Both the position numbers and the translations under genes were made by a program. From Carex sylvatica (Eukaryota; Streptophyta; Magnoliopsida; Poales; Cyperaceae): a stretch of DNA of 64,000 nucleotides. This document shows, in pieces, positions 11,166 to 23,124 of this stretch. The notes under the pieces were generated by a model that was given only the letters and a program-made list of their open reading frames with translations, did not search any database and was not told the DNA's origin. The stretch lies in assembly GCA_964058845.1 (NCBI GenBank), contig CAXKVR010000211.1, forward strand, positions 1 to 64,000, given 5' to 3'. The first letter of the stretch is position 1. Each line of letters starts with the position of its first letter.

Positions 11166-12284
11166 TAGGGGTTTGCTAACCGGTACGGGCCGGGCGGTCT
11201 GGGTATATCCGGGGTCGGGCACGGGTACGGGTCGGGTACGGGTATCACGGGTATACGGGTACCACGGGCTGGGTATCACGGATATTTTTTTCAAAACCCT
11301 TGTCCTGCCCGTCTTATATCCGTGCCCGTGGTACCCTTGACGGGCAGGACGGTCCGAGTACCCAGTCCGGTTTTTTTTTTTTTTTTTTTTTTTCTCTCTG
11401 TTCTTTTTTTTCTCTGTTTTTTTTCTGTTTTTTTCTTTCTGTTTTTTTTTCTGTTTTTTTTTTTACGGTGTTGTACAAATATCATTACGTGTTTATAATT
11501 CGACTTTTAAAATCAAAATAGCTCAATATCAAATAGTGTATATAAATAAATAAAATTTGTAACTTATATATAAAAATTATTCATGCGAAAATTTGTATAT
11601 TTATTCGGCTAAATACAAATGTATTTATTTATTTCTTTACACGAGTCATTTTATTTTATTTTCAAATTCTCATTCTAATTATATAGTTTCATAATTTATT
11701 TATATCTCGAAATTTTTAGTTTACATTTTAAATTGATAATATATTTTTTAAACGTTCATTTATTTTTAATAGGTTAAATAAAATATAAATCAAAAATATA
11801 ATTAAATCAAAAACTTTAAAACAATAAATAAAAAAACATAATTTAAAAAACAGAAATTAAAAAAATAGAATTTAAAAAGCAGAATTTAAAAAACAGAAAT
11901 TAAAAAACGAAATTAAAAAAACAGAATTTCAAAAACAGAATTAAAAGAACAGAATTTAAAAAATAGAAATTAAAAAACAGAATAAAAAAAAAGGGGGGGA
12001 AATTTAAAATTTTTGAAATTAAAAAAAAACGGGTACGGGCACGGGTACGGGCACGGGTACGGTATACGGGCACGGGCACTAGGGTATACGGGTACGGGTA
12101 ATCTGGTCCGGGTATGGTCGAGTTTTTTTCCAAAAGGGCGTACCCTACCCGTTTTATGTCCGTACCCGTGTACCCGTGTACCCATTTACCCGACCTATAC
12201 CCAGGCTCGGACACGGGTACCCCGGGTAGCGGGCACGGGCGGATCAGATACGGGAGGTCCGGGTCGGATTTTTGCAACCCACTG
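11166..12284. mobile_element. Non-autonomous hAT element with CGGGTA repeats, short form
   Basis: Ends TAGGGGTTTGC and GCAACCCACTG (reverse complement CAGTGGGTTGC). The flank CATCCAGC is duplicated at 11158-11165 and 12285-12292, an 8-bp target duplication typical of hAT. Inside each end are arrays of GGGTACGGG/CACGGGTACGGG words in facing orientations. Then come a T-rich tract with CTGTTTTTTT, a core that begins GGTGTTGTACAAATAT and is shared with 46920-47240, and an A-rich tract with AAAAAACAGAAATT. No transposase is encoded. It looks like an internally deleted relative of 46250-49748. Confidence 0.88.
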
Positions 12285-12292
12285 CATCCAGC

Positions 12293-15200
12293 TGCTCCCG
12301 AATTTTTTATTAAATTTTGGGGCACTGACAACTACCCATTTGTATTTAATTCATTAGTTAACTGAAATGCAGCTGTCGAGGTCTGCTGAATTCATTTGTT
12401 TAATTCAGTTGATTTTATCGAAGTTCAGATTTAGTAATTATGTAATTGCATAATTAAATCTTCCTCTCCATATATCTTTCTATGCACTAAATCGTTATAT
12501 ATGTTTTTTCACAGACCATTAAGCTATTACTAGCATCAATTGATCTGCTGTTATCAACTTGAGCCTAATGTTTGTGTTTTGCTTAGTTCCCATTTTTATG
12601 TTACCTTTTATATAATACAAAATGTCGTCTTCTGATTTATTTTTTGCAACAAAATAAGATCCGATTGTATGTTTCAAAGATAGTTTTTCTTTTATTGGAA
12701 ATTTTTTTTTAAAATCTTTTTTGCGAGTTAGTTGTTTGAGATTATTATTATATTTACCTTCAATTGTGTTTTCAACACCGCACATATATAGTATGCAATC
12801 AATTAGCAATCAATTAATAGTCTATGGGATTATCAACAATTTAATACCTCACATAACATGCACTCAATTGCTACCTAATGAGATTCTCAACAAGTACATA
12901 TGATATAAAATTTCTTTTAATATCATCAATCTTCTGGTACAAGTAGACACATGCATTTTACTGCACAGATCAGATATCCACATCACATATCTGATCTTTA
13001 CTTTGTTTCTTTTTATTCAGCTACCTTCAACTGTTAATTGTTGTTCGAAGAAGAGAACATCTGTAAAACGTTAATTAACACATTTCCATCAAAACAGATA
13101 ATTTAGAGATGGCAAAAGAAGACCTTAATATCAAACTCGATCTGAGATGACTGAAGTAATGAATTAATTTAGCCCAAAACTAAAATGACCTGAAACTCGA
13201 TTTGTCTGAATTGAAACAACTAGAAACCTAAGAAGACTCGAAGCCGGAGGACTTTAATTAAGAAACTTGAATGAACTGAAACTCAAAAAATAACTAAAAC
13301 CTGAATTAATTGGATGGTTGAAACCTTAAATTGAAGGTAGAATGAACCAGGCGATGGTCTTAAATATGCTGAAGTCCAATCAATAGAGAAGAAAGGGTGC
13401 TAATTTGATCAATTGAAGAAAATGCATCTGGATTAAATGAAGAAAGGATGAAGCGTTCAGATTAAATGAAGGAAGCAAATTCGAATTGCTCTGTCCTCTG
13501 CCACTGCTGGCTCATAAAATTAAGGAGGTAGCTGTTATAGTACCACTACTGGCTCCTTTATTTTTTGTAGAACTCAACACTTCCAAAATTTCTATTGAAA
13601 AATTGTTAACAATTAACTTCTTTTCATTAATCCCCTTAAAGAATAAGAGAGATATTAGAAAATGTTGTTAATTAATTTGTATGTTCTCTTTTTTGCACTA
13701 CTTGATTAATCTAATAATATGATGCACGTCGGTGCTCTCTCGCACAGAATCGTGATTTTTAATTGAAAACCATCAAGTAAGAGGTCACTGCATTTTAGCC
13801 TCTGATTTGCCCACAAGAAAAATCGCTCATCGCAAAAATGTGTTTTTCGCTGAATCAATCTGAGCTGCACGTCAATCCAGATCCCCGACGTCTCGAACTA
13901 AAAAATAGTTCATGCGTATTTTTTTATTAGTTCATTAGTTTGCACTCCAATAGCACCCTCAAATGGTTTGTACACCTAAGTTCCTTAAATTGCTGGAATA
14001 AATTCGAAAAAAAAAAATATAAGACAAAATAATCTGGTTGGCAAAAAATTGTAAAAATAATTATAACTACCAAATAAGTAATTTGGATTTAATGAAGACT
14101 TTTTAAAGAATTTTTCTCTATTTAATTACATGTTATACAGATTTTCCTGAATTATTACAAAACACAAGAAACACAATCCAGGTTGGAAAATAAGGGAAAA
14201 AAATAGAACTTGTAAAAATTTAACATGAATTAAATCATATCGGCATGACACGACACGTCTACATAACACTATCTTCCCTTTTTCTCAAAGAATGCTTAGG
14301 CTATGCTCCAGAAACCACTCGCGCAGAGGAAAGGGACATGAGGTAAAGGAAAGAATGTGACCACGTGTTACTCCCTCTACACCTCAAATCTGGAGGACGG
14401 ATTTCAAAGGTTTTGTACTTCCTCTCCTCTCTGATCTGAGTATGTGTCATCTTCCTTTCCTTTAATGAAAGATTTCTTCTCTTTTCTCGAGCACACCCTT
14501 AGTATTTCATGAGAGGCCTTTGACCTTTGGTCCACCAGCAGGGTTGACATCTTTGTAATGGCTGTAAAAAATAAATGAGTTGGGAAGAGAAACAGGCCAG
14601 CAATGAAAATATCTTGGTCCACCAACTCGATCGAGCTGGAAAGAAAATAAAACGAGGACAGGATATCTTGGGCCGATGCGAAAGAGGCAATTTTTGGAGC
14701 AGCTTGTCCTCCAAGGTAGCTATAGCTAGCTCCTGGGTGTTGATTTGGTCAACTCAACTATTCGAATTCTGTTGTTAATTTAGCTCAAAACGCTGTCAAT
14801 TAATCAGCACATGAAAGGAGCCTTTGACAGGGCCAGGGTTATATTAGTTGAATTAGCTAAACAAACTACAATTAACAAGCACATATTTGTACCTTTTTCG
14901 TGTATTAAGAGAGCAATATAAATCCAAATAAAATCAGAAAGTAATATAAATTTAATAAAATTCAGCCAAAAAAAAAAATTCGAAAACTTCTGACTTTCCA
15001 AAATCTGATACAATTAGAACCTGAGATTTTGCAAGACTATAACCAGCGATTGAATACTCTGTTGAGGTGCTGCCGATTTCGAGTTAAGCGAGGTCGAGAG
15101 CACGAGAGAGAGAGGCGGAAGCGATAGGCGCGCAGTGGAGAGAGAGAGGAGGAATCAACGAGAAGGGCTTTGAGAGAGGGAGCAGAATGGAAGGAGAGGC

Positions 15201-15320
15201 GGGATTCGGGGGTTCGTCGACGAGAACGGCGGTTGCAACGTAGAGACAAACGCGAGAGAGAGAGAAAATGGCAGGTTAGGGTTTGGTGCGAGCTTTGGCG
15301 CCAGGGCTTTTTTTCGGAAT
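12293..15320. other. Intergenic DNA with MITE debris
   Basis: Mostly AT-rich. At 13104 the sequence TAGAGATGGCAAAAGAAG resembles a hAT terminus and is followed by repeated CTGAAACTCGA-like words, but I find no matching right end or target duplication. Around 14290-14505 weak inverted similarity (CTTAGGCTATGCTC against TAAGGGTGTGCTC) suggests an old MITE. An open frame at 12519-12809 on the minus strand resembles nothing I recognise. No gene can be supported. Confidence 0.45.
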
Positions 15321-15324
15321 AACA

Positions 15325-15483
15325 ATTTCAGCGACCGGCGACAGCACCGGCAGCTGATACGGTCGCAGAAAATGGTTGTCGTCTCAGAAGTCTGATTTTC
15401 TTTTTTCTGAAAAATCACTTTTAGTGACCGACGACAGCACCAGCCGCTGATACCAGTCGCTGAAAATAGTTTCTGTTGTAGTG
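15325..15483. mobile_element. CACTA-like transposon terminus
   Basis: The bases end TTTCTGTTGTAGTG, which reads CACTACAACAGAAA on the other strand, the form of CACTA (En/Spm) ends. Just inside are two direct units of about 100 bp containing GCGACAGCACC and GCTGATAC, resembling subterminal repeats. The opposite end was not found, so extent and class are uncertain. Confidence 0.5.
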
Positions 15484-15629
15484 CTTGTATATTATATAGT
15501 GAGTATTTTCTTACTAATAATGGATTTCATACTAATAATAGCGTCTTAGTCAATTCCAATTAATACAAGAAATTATTAGCACTATTTAGAAAATAATTAA
15601 TTGGATTCTAACTATCTATTCATCTGCAG

Positions 15630-16044
15630 TTTGATATGGGTGATGTTCTTGTTAACGGTCAATCTACTGGAAATTCTTAAATTTTTGCCATCTTAAATGT
15701 GTATTCAATTTAGTTATTATCAATCTTTATCTTTGTTATTTTACCAATTTGTTTGATAATTGTATTTACATGCTCTGTCATCAGGTTTCTGCTCAGGTGG
15801 GTGTTCAACCATAGCTGATTCTAGAACCTCCTTGATTGCGGGTCCCACGGTATTTTCTTTATTAACAGTTGATGCTAATTTTTTTTTTTTTTTTAATGTT
15901 TTGTTTAACTGAGGAGATTGTTTCTTGTAGTCTGTTATTACTGAGATAAATCAGAAGATTGGAGCAGCTCGGGTGGTGAGTCAAGAGTACAAAACTGTAG
16001 TGGCACAATATGGCCAACAGATTTTGGACATGCTAGTAGCACAG
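15630..16044 (+). pseudogene. Phytepsin-type aspartic protease pseudogene fragment
   Basis: Three exon-like pieces are recognisable: 15630-15669 (FDMGDVLVNGQSTG), 15785-15849 (FCSGGCSTIADSRTSLIAGPT) and 15931-16044 ([20 protein letters not shown].. and on to [13 protein letters not shown]). Together they match the second catalytic motif of plant pepsin-like proteases and the start of the saposin-like plant-specific insert. The catalytic-site signature DSGTS reads DSRTS, a conserved insert cysteine is Tyr (SQEYK for SQECK), and the first donor has lost its GT (ACTG|GAAATT). The rest of the gene is absent. The intact enzyme is vacuolar or secreted; this copy is non-functional. Confidence 0.82.
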
Positions 16045-18324
16045 GTTAAGTTTATATATTATTTTTTCTTCTAACTTTTTCTCTCTTGTTGCGCTAAATT
16101 GTGAACTCTGTGGCACATTTGAGGCCTAATAATACAATAGAAAGAGATAACTATAAAATGTACAAGGATTTATAGTTCAAAGGAAAATATATAGAGAAAT
16201 TGAACTCTTTAAAAGGTGGATTAGTCAAGCACTCATCAAGTTGTCTGAATTCATAATCTTACATGCTCATCTTACATAATAACGTTCTCAATCGTATACA
16301 AAATATTGGCAAAGTTGGAGTTTGTATTAAATAGAAATTTCAATAATATTGTCTTAAATAGATGTCCAAATTAGATAGTGGTGATTTTTTTAACAGTGCT
16401 AGCCTCACTTTATTGTCAATTCCACTGATCGGGATCGTGTTAATGTTATTCTCTCTAACTTTCCGTTGAAAATATGGATATTATGTCATGTTGTTTGTAT
16501 ACGACATAATAAATTGCTTCCTTGATTTTTTTTTCGAAATAAAAGTTATATATGCATTTATATATTTTTTAAAAGTAAGCATAGTTGCTTCAAATATAAT
16601 TAAATACACAATTAATTGTGCTCTTCCATCATATAGAAAATGCATGACTTTTTCGCTAGCTACAATATCTCAAGCATCGACAACATTCGCATAGCATGGG
16701 GTAAATTTTTCTTAAATGAAGTATTGATTCATAAAAGTAAAACAATTTAGGATGTGATAATTTGTAGTAATTTAGGAGTTTAATTATATGATGTGTATGA
16801 TATTTGATTATTACTTCTTACTGTGCAAAAAAAAAAAAATTAGAATGCCAGCAAATATACGGAAGCTGGCCAAATAAAAAAAAAAATTTAACTACAATAA
16901 CAAATCAGAATCAGTTATTTGGGAAAACAGATTCAAAAACCAACCATTGGGAAAACCGATCCTAATGGTCGGTATCTGGATCGGTTTTTCCAAATAACCG
17001 ATCCTAATTAGTTATTGTATTTCAAAAAAATATTCAAATAACCATTTGGATCAGTTATCTGTAACAACCGATCCTGATTTGTAACATCTAATGGATACTA
17101 ATATGGCTGATCCTAATTATAATTTTTAGTATTGGCTATATAACTGATCCAAATTAGTTGATCACACCAGTATCGGTTGGATCAGGATCGTCTCTAGATC
17201 CGATCTTAATGTGCGTAAATAACCGATCCCGATGTGTGTTTTTCCACTAGTGTGTTGCTTCCTTCTTTTAATGGCCATGATTAACCAAGAAAATCATCCT
17301 GTTTCATTATCATCTTGAAAAATAAAACGAAGTATCAAAGACTATTTTGAATTTATCTCTGATATTTTAGGAGATTAACGAGCTAAACTGGTTAACAATT
17401 TTACATTTGAAATTTGGAGGTACTGAGTTTAACAACTATATGCTCAACGTTTAAAAGATCAAGATCTTCATCAAATAAAGATCCAAATATCATGTACTAT
17501 AGGGTCCAAAAAATTAATTGCATAACATACTTCATCATAAGATATCCCAAACCTCATAGATAATAGGAGCTTTTACATAATTTTAATTAATCTAATAATC
17601 TAAACTTCATAACAGCTCATCAGTTGGCCACTTCGATATGGTTCTGAAACTTGAAATCAGAATCGGAATCGGAAGAATCGGCCAAAATCGGAAGAATCAG
17701 ATCGGTAACTCGAATTTTTTTGGCAAAAGCTTATTTTGTAGTCAAAAAGTAGAAAAAAATTGATAAAAATAATTTATAAAAAAACTATCTTGAAACAAAA
17801 TATTACACTCAAATAATCCACAATTATAAAATATATTGCAAATACTATAAATAAAATATATTTTTATTGCTAGAAGCTATTCGAATTGTGAGACGCGCAT
17901 TCCCTCATTTCTTTCATTTTTTTTTAAATGTAAAAGAATCCTGAAGTCCGACAAAATTTTTATATTTTCAATTCTTCTCTCTTGAGGGGCCCACATATCT
18001 CTCCTTTTAAGAAATAATCTCTCACTCATCCACGTGTCTATTTCTTGTCTCTAGTTAGAAATTGCATCTCTATTCAATCTTGCCTCAACTTAGAAATTAC
18101 TAAAATTTGCTACAGAAAATCTTTAAATTTCGGGGCCATCCTTTTTAATTCAATTTCGGACCCAGTCACTACTTAAAAAATATTTTTCTCATCGCCTCTT
18201 TACCATCCGATGTGCTTCAGCACAGATAGTGTACGCAACGAGTGGCTGCACTGTAATTACGTTGAACTTTTTAGCAATTTAAAACATTTCAGTGTGTACA
18301 TAATATTTTATGTATATAATTTAA
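16045..18324. other. Intergenic DNA with transposon remnants
   Basis: Contains a CACTA-like subterminal array (16910-17252, listed separately). Near 17650-17710 there are AATCGGAA repeats like those of the element at 18333, but without recognisable ends. No gene is seen. Confidence 0.45.
16910..17252. mobile_element. Possible second CACTA-like end with AACCGATCC subterminal repeats
   Basis: About eight spaced copies of AACCGATCCTAAT-like words, in both orientations, lead to TGTGTTTTTCCACTAGTG ending at 17252, which reads CACTAGTGGAAAAAC on the other strand. Dense subterminal words next to a CACTA end fit an En/Spm-like transposon. The other end was not identified. Confidence 0.45.
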
Positions 18325-18332
18325 GTGCAAAG

Positions 18333-18940
18333 CATGGAAGGAAATATCGACCGATACCGATTCGGATCGGCTGATACGTATTGGTATCGGCTAAGACTGA
18401 TTTGATACTGGTCCAATACTCGTGAATTTTGTGTTTTTCATCCAATTTCTGTCATTCTGGTCATTATTCGTCTGAAAACTTGAACCCGTGATTGATTAAA
18501 TAGAGTATCAACTATGAATCCGTGATTGGTTAAATAGTGTATCAACTATATATGCACATGCGGAAAATATAGATATGAAGATGTTAATAATCATTCATTT
18601 GGGTTTACAATGTTTTTTATTTTTTTTGTTCTGGACAACAATATCTCTATTTTTATCATAATACAGACGACGATGAAGTGATCTAGCCAGCACGACAAAG
18701 TTTTTAGTATTGAAAGAGTGTGTTTATAGTTTTAATGCTTGTATTATATTGTATTAGTGGATTATTTGATTGTAATCATTTATCTAAGTATAAATTACTG
18801 ACAAATTATTTTTATCAATTTTTTTTTATTTGTTTAGTGGAAAACAATCTTTTGGCCAAAAAGTCCAATTTTTCTATCTGAATCGGCCGATACCGGCCGA
18901 TACACCGATCCCGATTCCGAAACCAATATTTCCTTCTATG
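18333..18940. mobile_element. Non-autonomous hAT-like element with CCGATACCGA repeats
   Basis: Ends CATGGAAGGAAATAT at 18333 and the reverse complement of CATAGAAGGAAATAT ending at 18940. The 8-bp target duplication is GTGCAAAG (18325-18332 and 18941-18948). Subterminal words GACCGATACCGATTCGG, GGTATCGGCT and CCGATACCGGCCGATAC fill both ends. The interior is AT-rich and non-coding. Confidence 0.85.
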
Positions 18941-19130
18941 GTGCAAAGTGGGCAGCAAATCGAAATAAAGGCTAATTGGAATTCTTCTATAAATGACGTC
19001 TTAATTTGAGCCGTCCGATCTGGATGAGGGACATTTAAGATGCTAGATGAAATAATCGGCCATTTTTTTCCCAAGCATCCCCCTTCCTTTTCTTCCCAAG
19101 CGCTTTACTTTACTCGGGTAATACGAACCT

Positions 19131-20427
19131 GGTAATTAAGATAGTTAATGGGAATAGAAAAGATAATTCAAATCCAGTCAGGAACTTGGTAAAATGAGAT
19201 TCAGACTGTTTATTTTAATTTGGTACGAATTTTAATGATCTCCGTGTATCTTTTTTTTCAAAAATAGTGGTATTTACCACCGATTTCATTGAAATCAAGA
19301 ACCATAGCATATTTGATCTAGTACGTAAAATTGGTACCAAAATCAAATATAACAAGTTTTTACAGTTGTTCAAAACATAAGCAAAAGCAATAAGAAAAAT
19401 CAAAACATCATAACATGCCCACAATAAAGTAAGGCAACAATATAAGAAAACACGAAAACATCATATTATGCATAAAATTAAGTACTACAAATCTAATAAG
19501 TTTTCATACTCTTCCTCGTCACCAGACATTGGATATGGGGAGTTGCCATCCCCAGAACCATGCACTAGGAGGTCCAAAGCTTGAGTCGAATCTAGACTTC
19601 TTTTCTCTTTCGACAAAAGGAGATCTAGAAGATCCTTAACATCAAAAGGCATCATAAGATTTAATTTAAAAAATGAATCATCCTCCCTAAATTTACATCA
19701 AAATTGAGTCAAAGCAATAATCTTAGTACCAATAACCTTAATAGAATAAGGGGAATTAACATTAAAACATAATTTATTGCATTCTAACCAAGTAGCACCT
19801 CGTAATAATTCAATTAATAGTCTATCTTTTAAAGGAATAGAAGCATCAATCATCGATAAATCCTCTAAAGTTTGACAATTGTAACTAAAGTTATTATGAT
19901 CTGCTATCCAAATCCAGATTAAGCTAATGTAAAAACATTGAATAAAAAGATGCTCTGTACTCTCTATTTGATCACAAAACATACATTTCGTTTCTAAAGC
20001 ATGTTAAAAAAACACCGCTCAACTGAAATTTCTTCAGCACGCGTAGTACTAAAGAGATTAATTAATTATATAGAAAAGAGCTAGCGTTGGAGAAATTTGC
20101 AATTGAACGTACTAGAAGATTGGGCCTGTCTGTGTGCATGTCTCACCAGATCTGTCTTAATTAATTTGATCCCGGATTATTTAAATAATGAAGTTTAGAA
20201 ATTTCAACTTTTTTTTTTCATATCCATTTTCAATTCAGTTTATATTAGTATTAATATAACTAATGGTATGTAATAGTAATCCATATTATTTGATAAATAA
20301 AAAAACACAATCAGATAACAGATGATTCAGATTATTTGATAAATAAAAACACTAACACATGACAAATAATAACAGTCCACGAGGCATAAACAGTAATGTA
20401 AATAATTTGATACAAAGTTCAAAAATT
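19131..20427. repeat. Segmental duplication B, left copy
   Basis: Matches 42107-42897 in direct orientation, from GATAGTTAATGGGAATAG to ATTTGATACAAAGTTCAAA. This copy is interrupted by a LINE (19251-19994) absent from the other. No gene of its own is recognised. Confidence 0.85.
19251..19994 (-). mobile_element. 5'-truncated LINE tail on the minus strand
   Basis: On the minus strand 19982-19698 encodes a zf-RVT-like LINE C-terminus (CDQIESTEHLFIQCFY.., then GATWLECNKLCFN). The same frame continues past one TGA to a stop near 19490. A 3' UTR follows, ending in a run of eight A at 19251-19258. The related segment at 42210-42220 shows the uninterrupted sequence GTGTATCTAAAG, so the insertion boundaries are seen directly. 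No convincing long target duplication is visible. Confidence 0.85.
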
Positions 20428-20776
20428 AGGAGTTCCTGATTTCAGTACAGATTTTAGTTCTACACTTGTACATTCTGGTTCCATTTCAGTACTTATTTTA
20501 GTCCTCTTCCGATCCTCTTCTATACTTTTCTTTTTCTCCGTTATTTAGGGCTAATAAGTGAATTGAGGCCTACAGAGACTAATTCCTTATGGTGCCATAC
20601 TGCTCAGGTTAAATGCCAGTTTATGTAAACTCTGCTACCATATCAGACAAGTCTCCAGTAATACAAGAGCCCCAATGGAGAGGTTCAGGAGCTGTTTGTT
20701 CCAGTATTACAATTGTTTGAACATGCTGATAAAATATCATGTTAGCGAACTTATGATTTTCTTACCATTCTAACAG

Positions 20777-20962
20777 AGTCGAGTTCAAATACAAGAGCCC
20801 CAAGGAGAGGTTTCAGGAGCTGTTTTGTTCCAACATGAGTATCTTGAGACAGTTAAAATCGGTCATGTGTATAGGCGTAAATTGTCTAGCGAGTTGATCA
20901 ATGATATGATCAATACTTTGGGTAGATATGTAAAGAAAATAGGGAATTTGATCATAACTTAG
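20777..20962 (+). pseudogene. Orphan FBD exon of an F-box/FBD family gene
   Basis: A 186 nt open exon follows an acceptor CTAACAG|AG. It begins SRVQIQEPQGEVSG, contains FQHEYLETVKIG and ends YVKKIGNLIIT plus stop. This matches the C-terminal FBD exon of the F-box gene at 59420-59596 and the fragment at 56645-56830. No F-box or LRR exon lies upstream on this strand. A damaged second copy of its 5' part is at about 20656-20706. It is likely the tail of a lost gene; the frame is nevertheless intact. Confidence 0.75.
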
Positions 20963-21649
20963 TCTCTTATTATCTTATTTAGTTTGTTACACATCCCTTA
21001 TAATTCTGACAAGTTATGTTTGGGTATGGATTTATTTTTAATGTTGAAGTTAGTATTGTTAACTTATTTTGAGACTGGCTTTGTGTTATTGGTGTATTGA
21101 ATCCTAAGAGTCTACATTTTGCGCCATTATTGCAGTGGGCTGCCATTGTTGATCAGAGCTGACTGACAAAAATTGAATTTGTCGGATTGCACCTTGATCG
21201 GAGGTTGTTAATATAGTCTGAAGTTTTTATTTTGAATTGTATGTTGATATCAACAATGGCAGGTATATATAATGCTATTACAGGATAGAAGATATGGGTC
21301 ATTACTGGAATTGCTTGTATAATGCTATGTTGAATGTTCTACCTCTTTTGTATGGGTATATTTAGCAGGTATGTGTCATTTGCAGTTGGTTATGTGTTTC
21401 TTTGGTAATTTTTTTTATCTTGGTTAAGGTGTGCGCATGTTCATCTCATCCAAATAAGATATTATGCTTCTGTTAGGGAGTTTCAGTTTTACTGTTAACT
21501 TATCATGTACTGTTGAGGCCACAGAAACTATCTGCTCATTTCAACTCCAATTGAATTGACATAAAAGTAGAGTTTATACGTACCATTCCTACCTTAATTT
21601 CCTTAATATTACAGCTGCATATCTTGGATTTCGTCATACAAATTGATTG

Positions 21650-21890
21650 GAAAGGCGATCACATCAGACCTGTACAAATCCTCATTGTTCTACCGCTTCT
21701 AAAACCCTAGCAAAAATTGATTCTTCTCTCTCTATGGGGCCGACTCGTTTCTTTTATGTCGGATCCGGGTGTTGTTGGAGACCCGAACTCGGTGTTGTTC
21801 GGGTGGGCTTGGATTGGCTCTTCACTTGCGCTACGGGCCTGCTTCTAATGTGATTTCAGGGCCTTGTATCTGGCCCAACCCATTAATATT
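21650..21890 (-). promoter_or_regulatory. Displaced F-box family promoter fragment
   Basis: On the minus strand this has TGGGCC near 21880, then TAGGGTTTT (telo-box) at 21701-21709 and a GAGA-rich leader. It is similar to 45945-46249 and 57130-57230. TGGGCC (site II) plus telo-box is a known pair in promoters of growth-related plant genes. The FBD exon nearby is on the opposite strand, so it is not in working order. Confidence 0.5.
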
Positions 21891-23077
21891 TTTAGAAAAG
21901 AGTTGTGCAACAAATAAAGAACACTGTAAAACTGGTAGAAAATATTAAATGCAGAACATGTCTGAGAAAATCGAACTCCCAAGTGAATTTAGATTTTGTA
22001 ATTTTTATATGCAGTTATTGAGAAATATATATATTTTTTTTTTAAAATTTGGATTGTGGGGACTACCCTCAAAAATATTTTTTAATTTATTTCCCAACTT
22101 TTCATGTCAAATAAAAGGCAAGTTTTTTTTTGGTATGGATTTCTTTTTATATGTTGAAGTTAGTATTGTTAACTTATTTTGAGACCCAATTTTTATTTTT
22201 GGTGTATTGAACCCTAAGAATGCATGTTCTGCAATTATAGTGATCTCAGCTCAGTTATTGCAAATTCATTTGTAAATTATGTATTGATACTTACAAATTT
22301 TGTAATCAAACTGTTACTTCCTTTTCTTATTATGTAATATTATTTTTTGTTAGATCTATTAATTGTATTGACTTCATGGTAAACATGATAGTTAATTTAA
22401 ATAGAAAAATTCTCCTAGCATGAATCAGTAACTGTTTTAAATCGATATAGGAGAGAGTTCGTTTTAGGAGGGTTCGAAAATGAATTTAAATTAAGATTCA
22501 AATATATTTGACATTTTATCAAGTATGAATTCAAATTATATACCGTATCTAAATTCCTATATATATATATCAAGTATTTGAATATCTGGATCCGTATTTG
22601 AATATTTAACGAATACGGATATGTATTTCTAATATTGTCTCATACGGATGCGAATATGGATATTTTTCTAACAAATACGGATATATATACATAACTAATT
22701 TAAGATCTAAGTATTTCATTTTTTATAAGATTTATATTTCTTGAAATATTTTGATCTACAATATGAAAATAATTAGTGATTAATTTTTATCGTCATGATA
22801 TAATTTTTTTAACTTATATTTGTTATGAAAATATTTGGCAGCCATTTTTCATGAGAATAGGTGATATTTAAATATCTTAATTATTTATGTATTCATATCT
22901 GTATTTTTTTTAGTTCAATTTATATCCATATTCAAAATTGTTCATATTCAATTTATTTGTTAAGAGTAAGGCTTGCGACTCTGCCTCTCTTCTGATCCGT
23001 CACTTGTTTTAAAAAACTTCACGGGCCAGGGAGTACTGCTGCTTAATTTAAGCCACATATATGATGGCTTGGGTTGG

Positions 23078-23124
23078 GTTTAGGGTTTTGGGTTTAGGAT
23101 TTAGGGTTTAGGGTTTAGGGTTCT
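23078..23124 (+). repeat. Interstitial telomere-like repeat
   Basis: Several units of TTTAGGG or one-base variants (GTTTAGGGTTTTGGGTTTAG and so on) in a row. The unit is the plant telomere repeat, but the tract is only about 45 bp and imperfect. Confidence 0.8.

Noticed and set aside
11291..11521. Open frames rich in Lys/Phe
   Set aside because: They are readings of the CTGTTTTTTT tract inside the hAT element; no family resemblance.
12519..12809. Possible 96-codon gene on the minus strand
   Set aside because: Lys/Ile-rich composition reflects AT-rich DNA; no domain, no paralogue in the window, no gene context.
23078..23124. Chromosome end
   Set aside because: The tract is short, imperfect and flanked by unique sequence on both sides, so it is interstitial.
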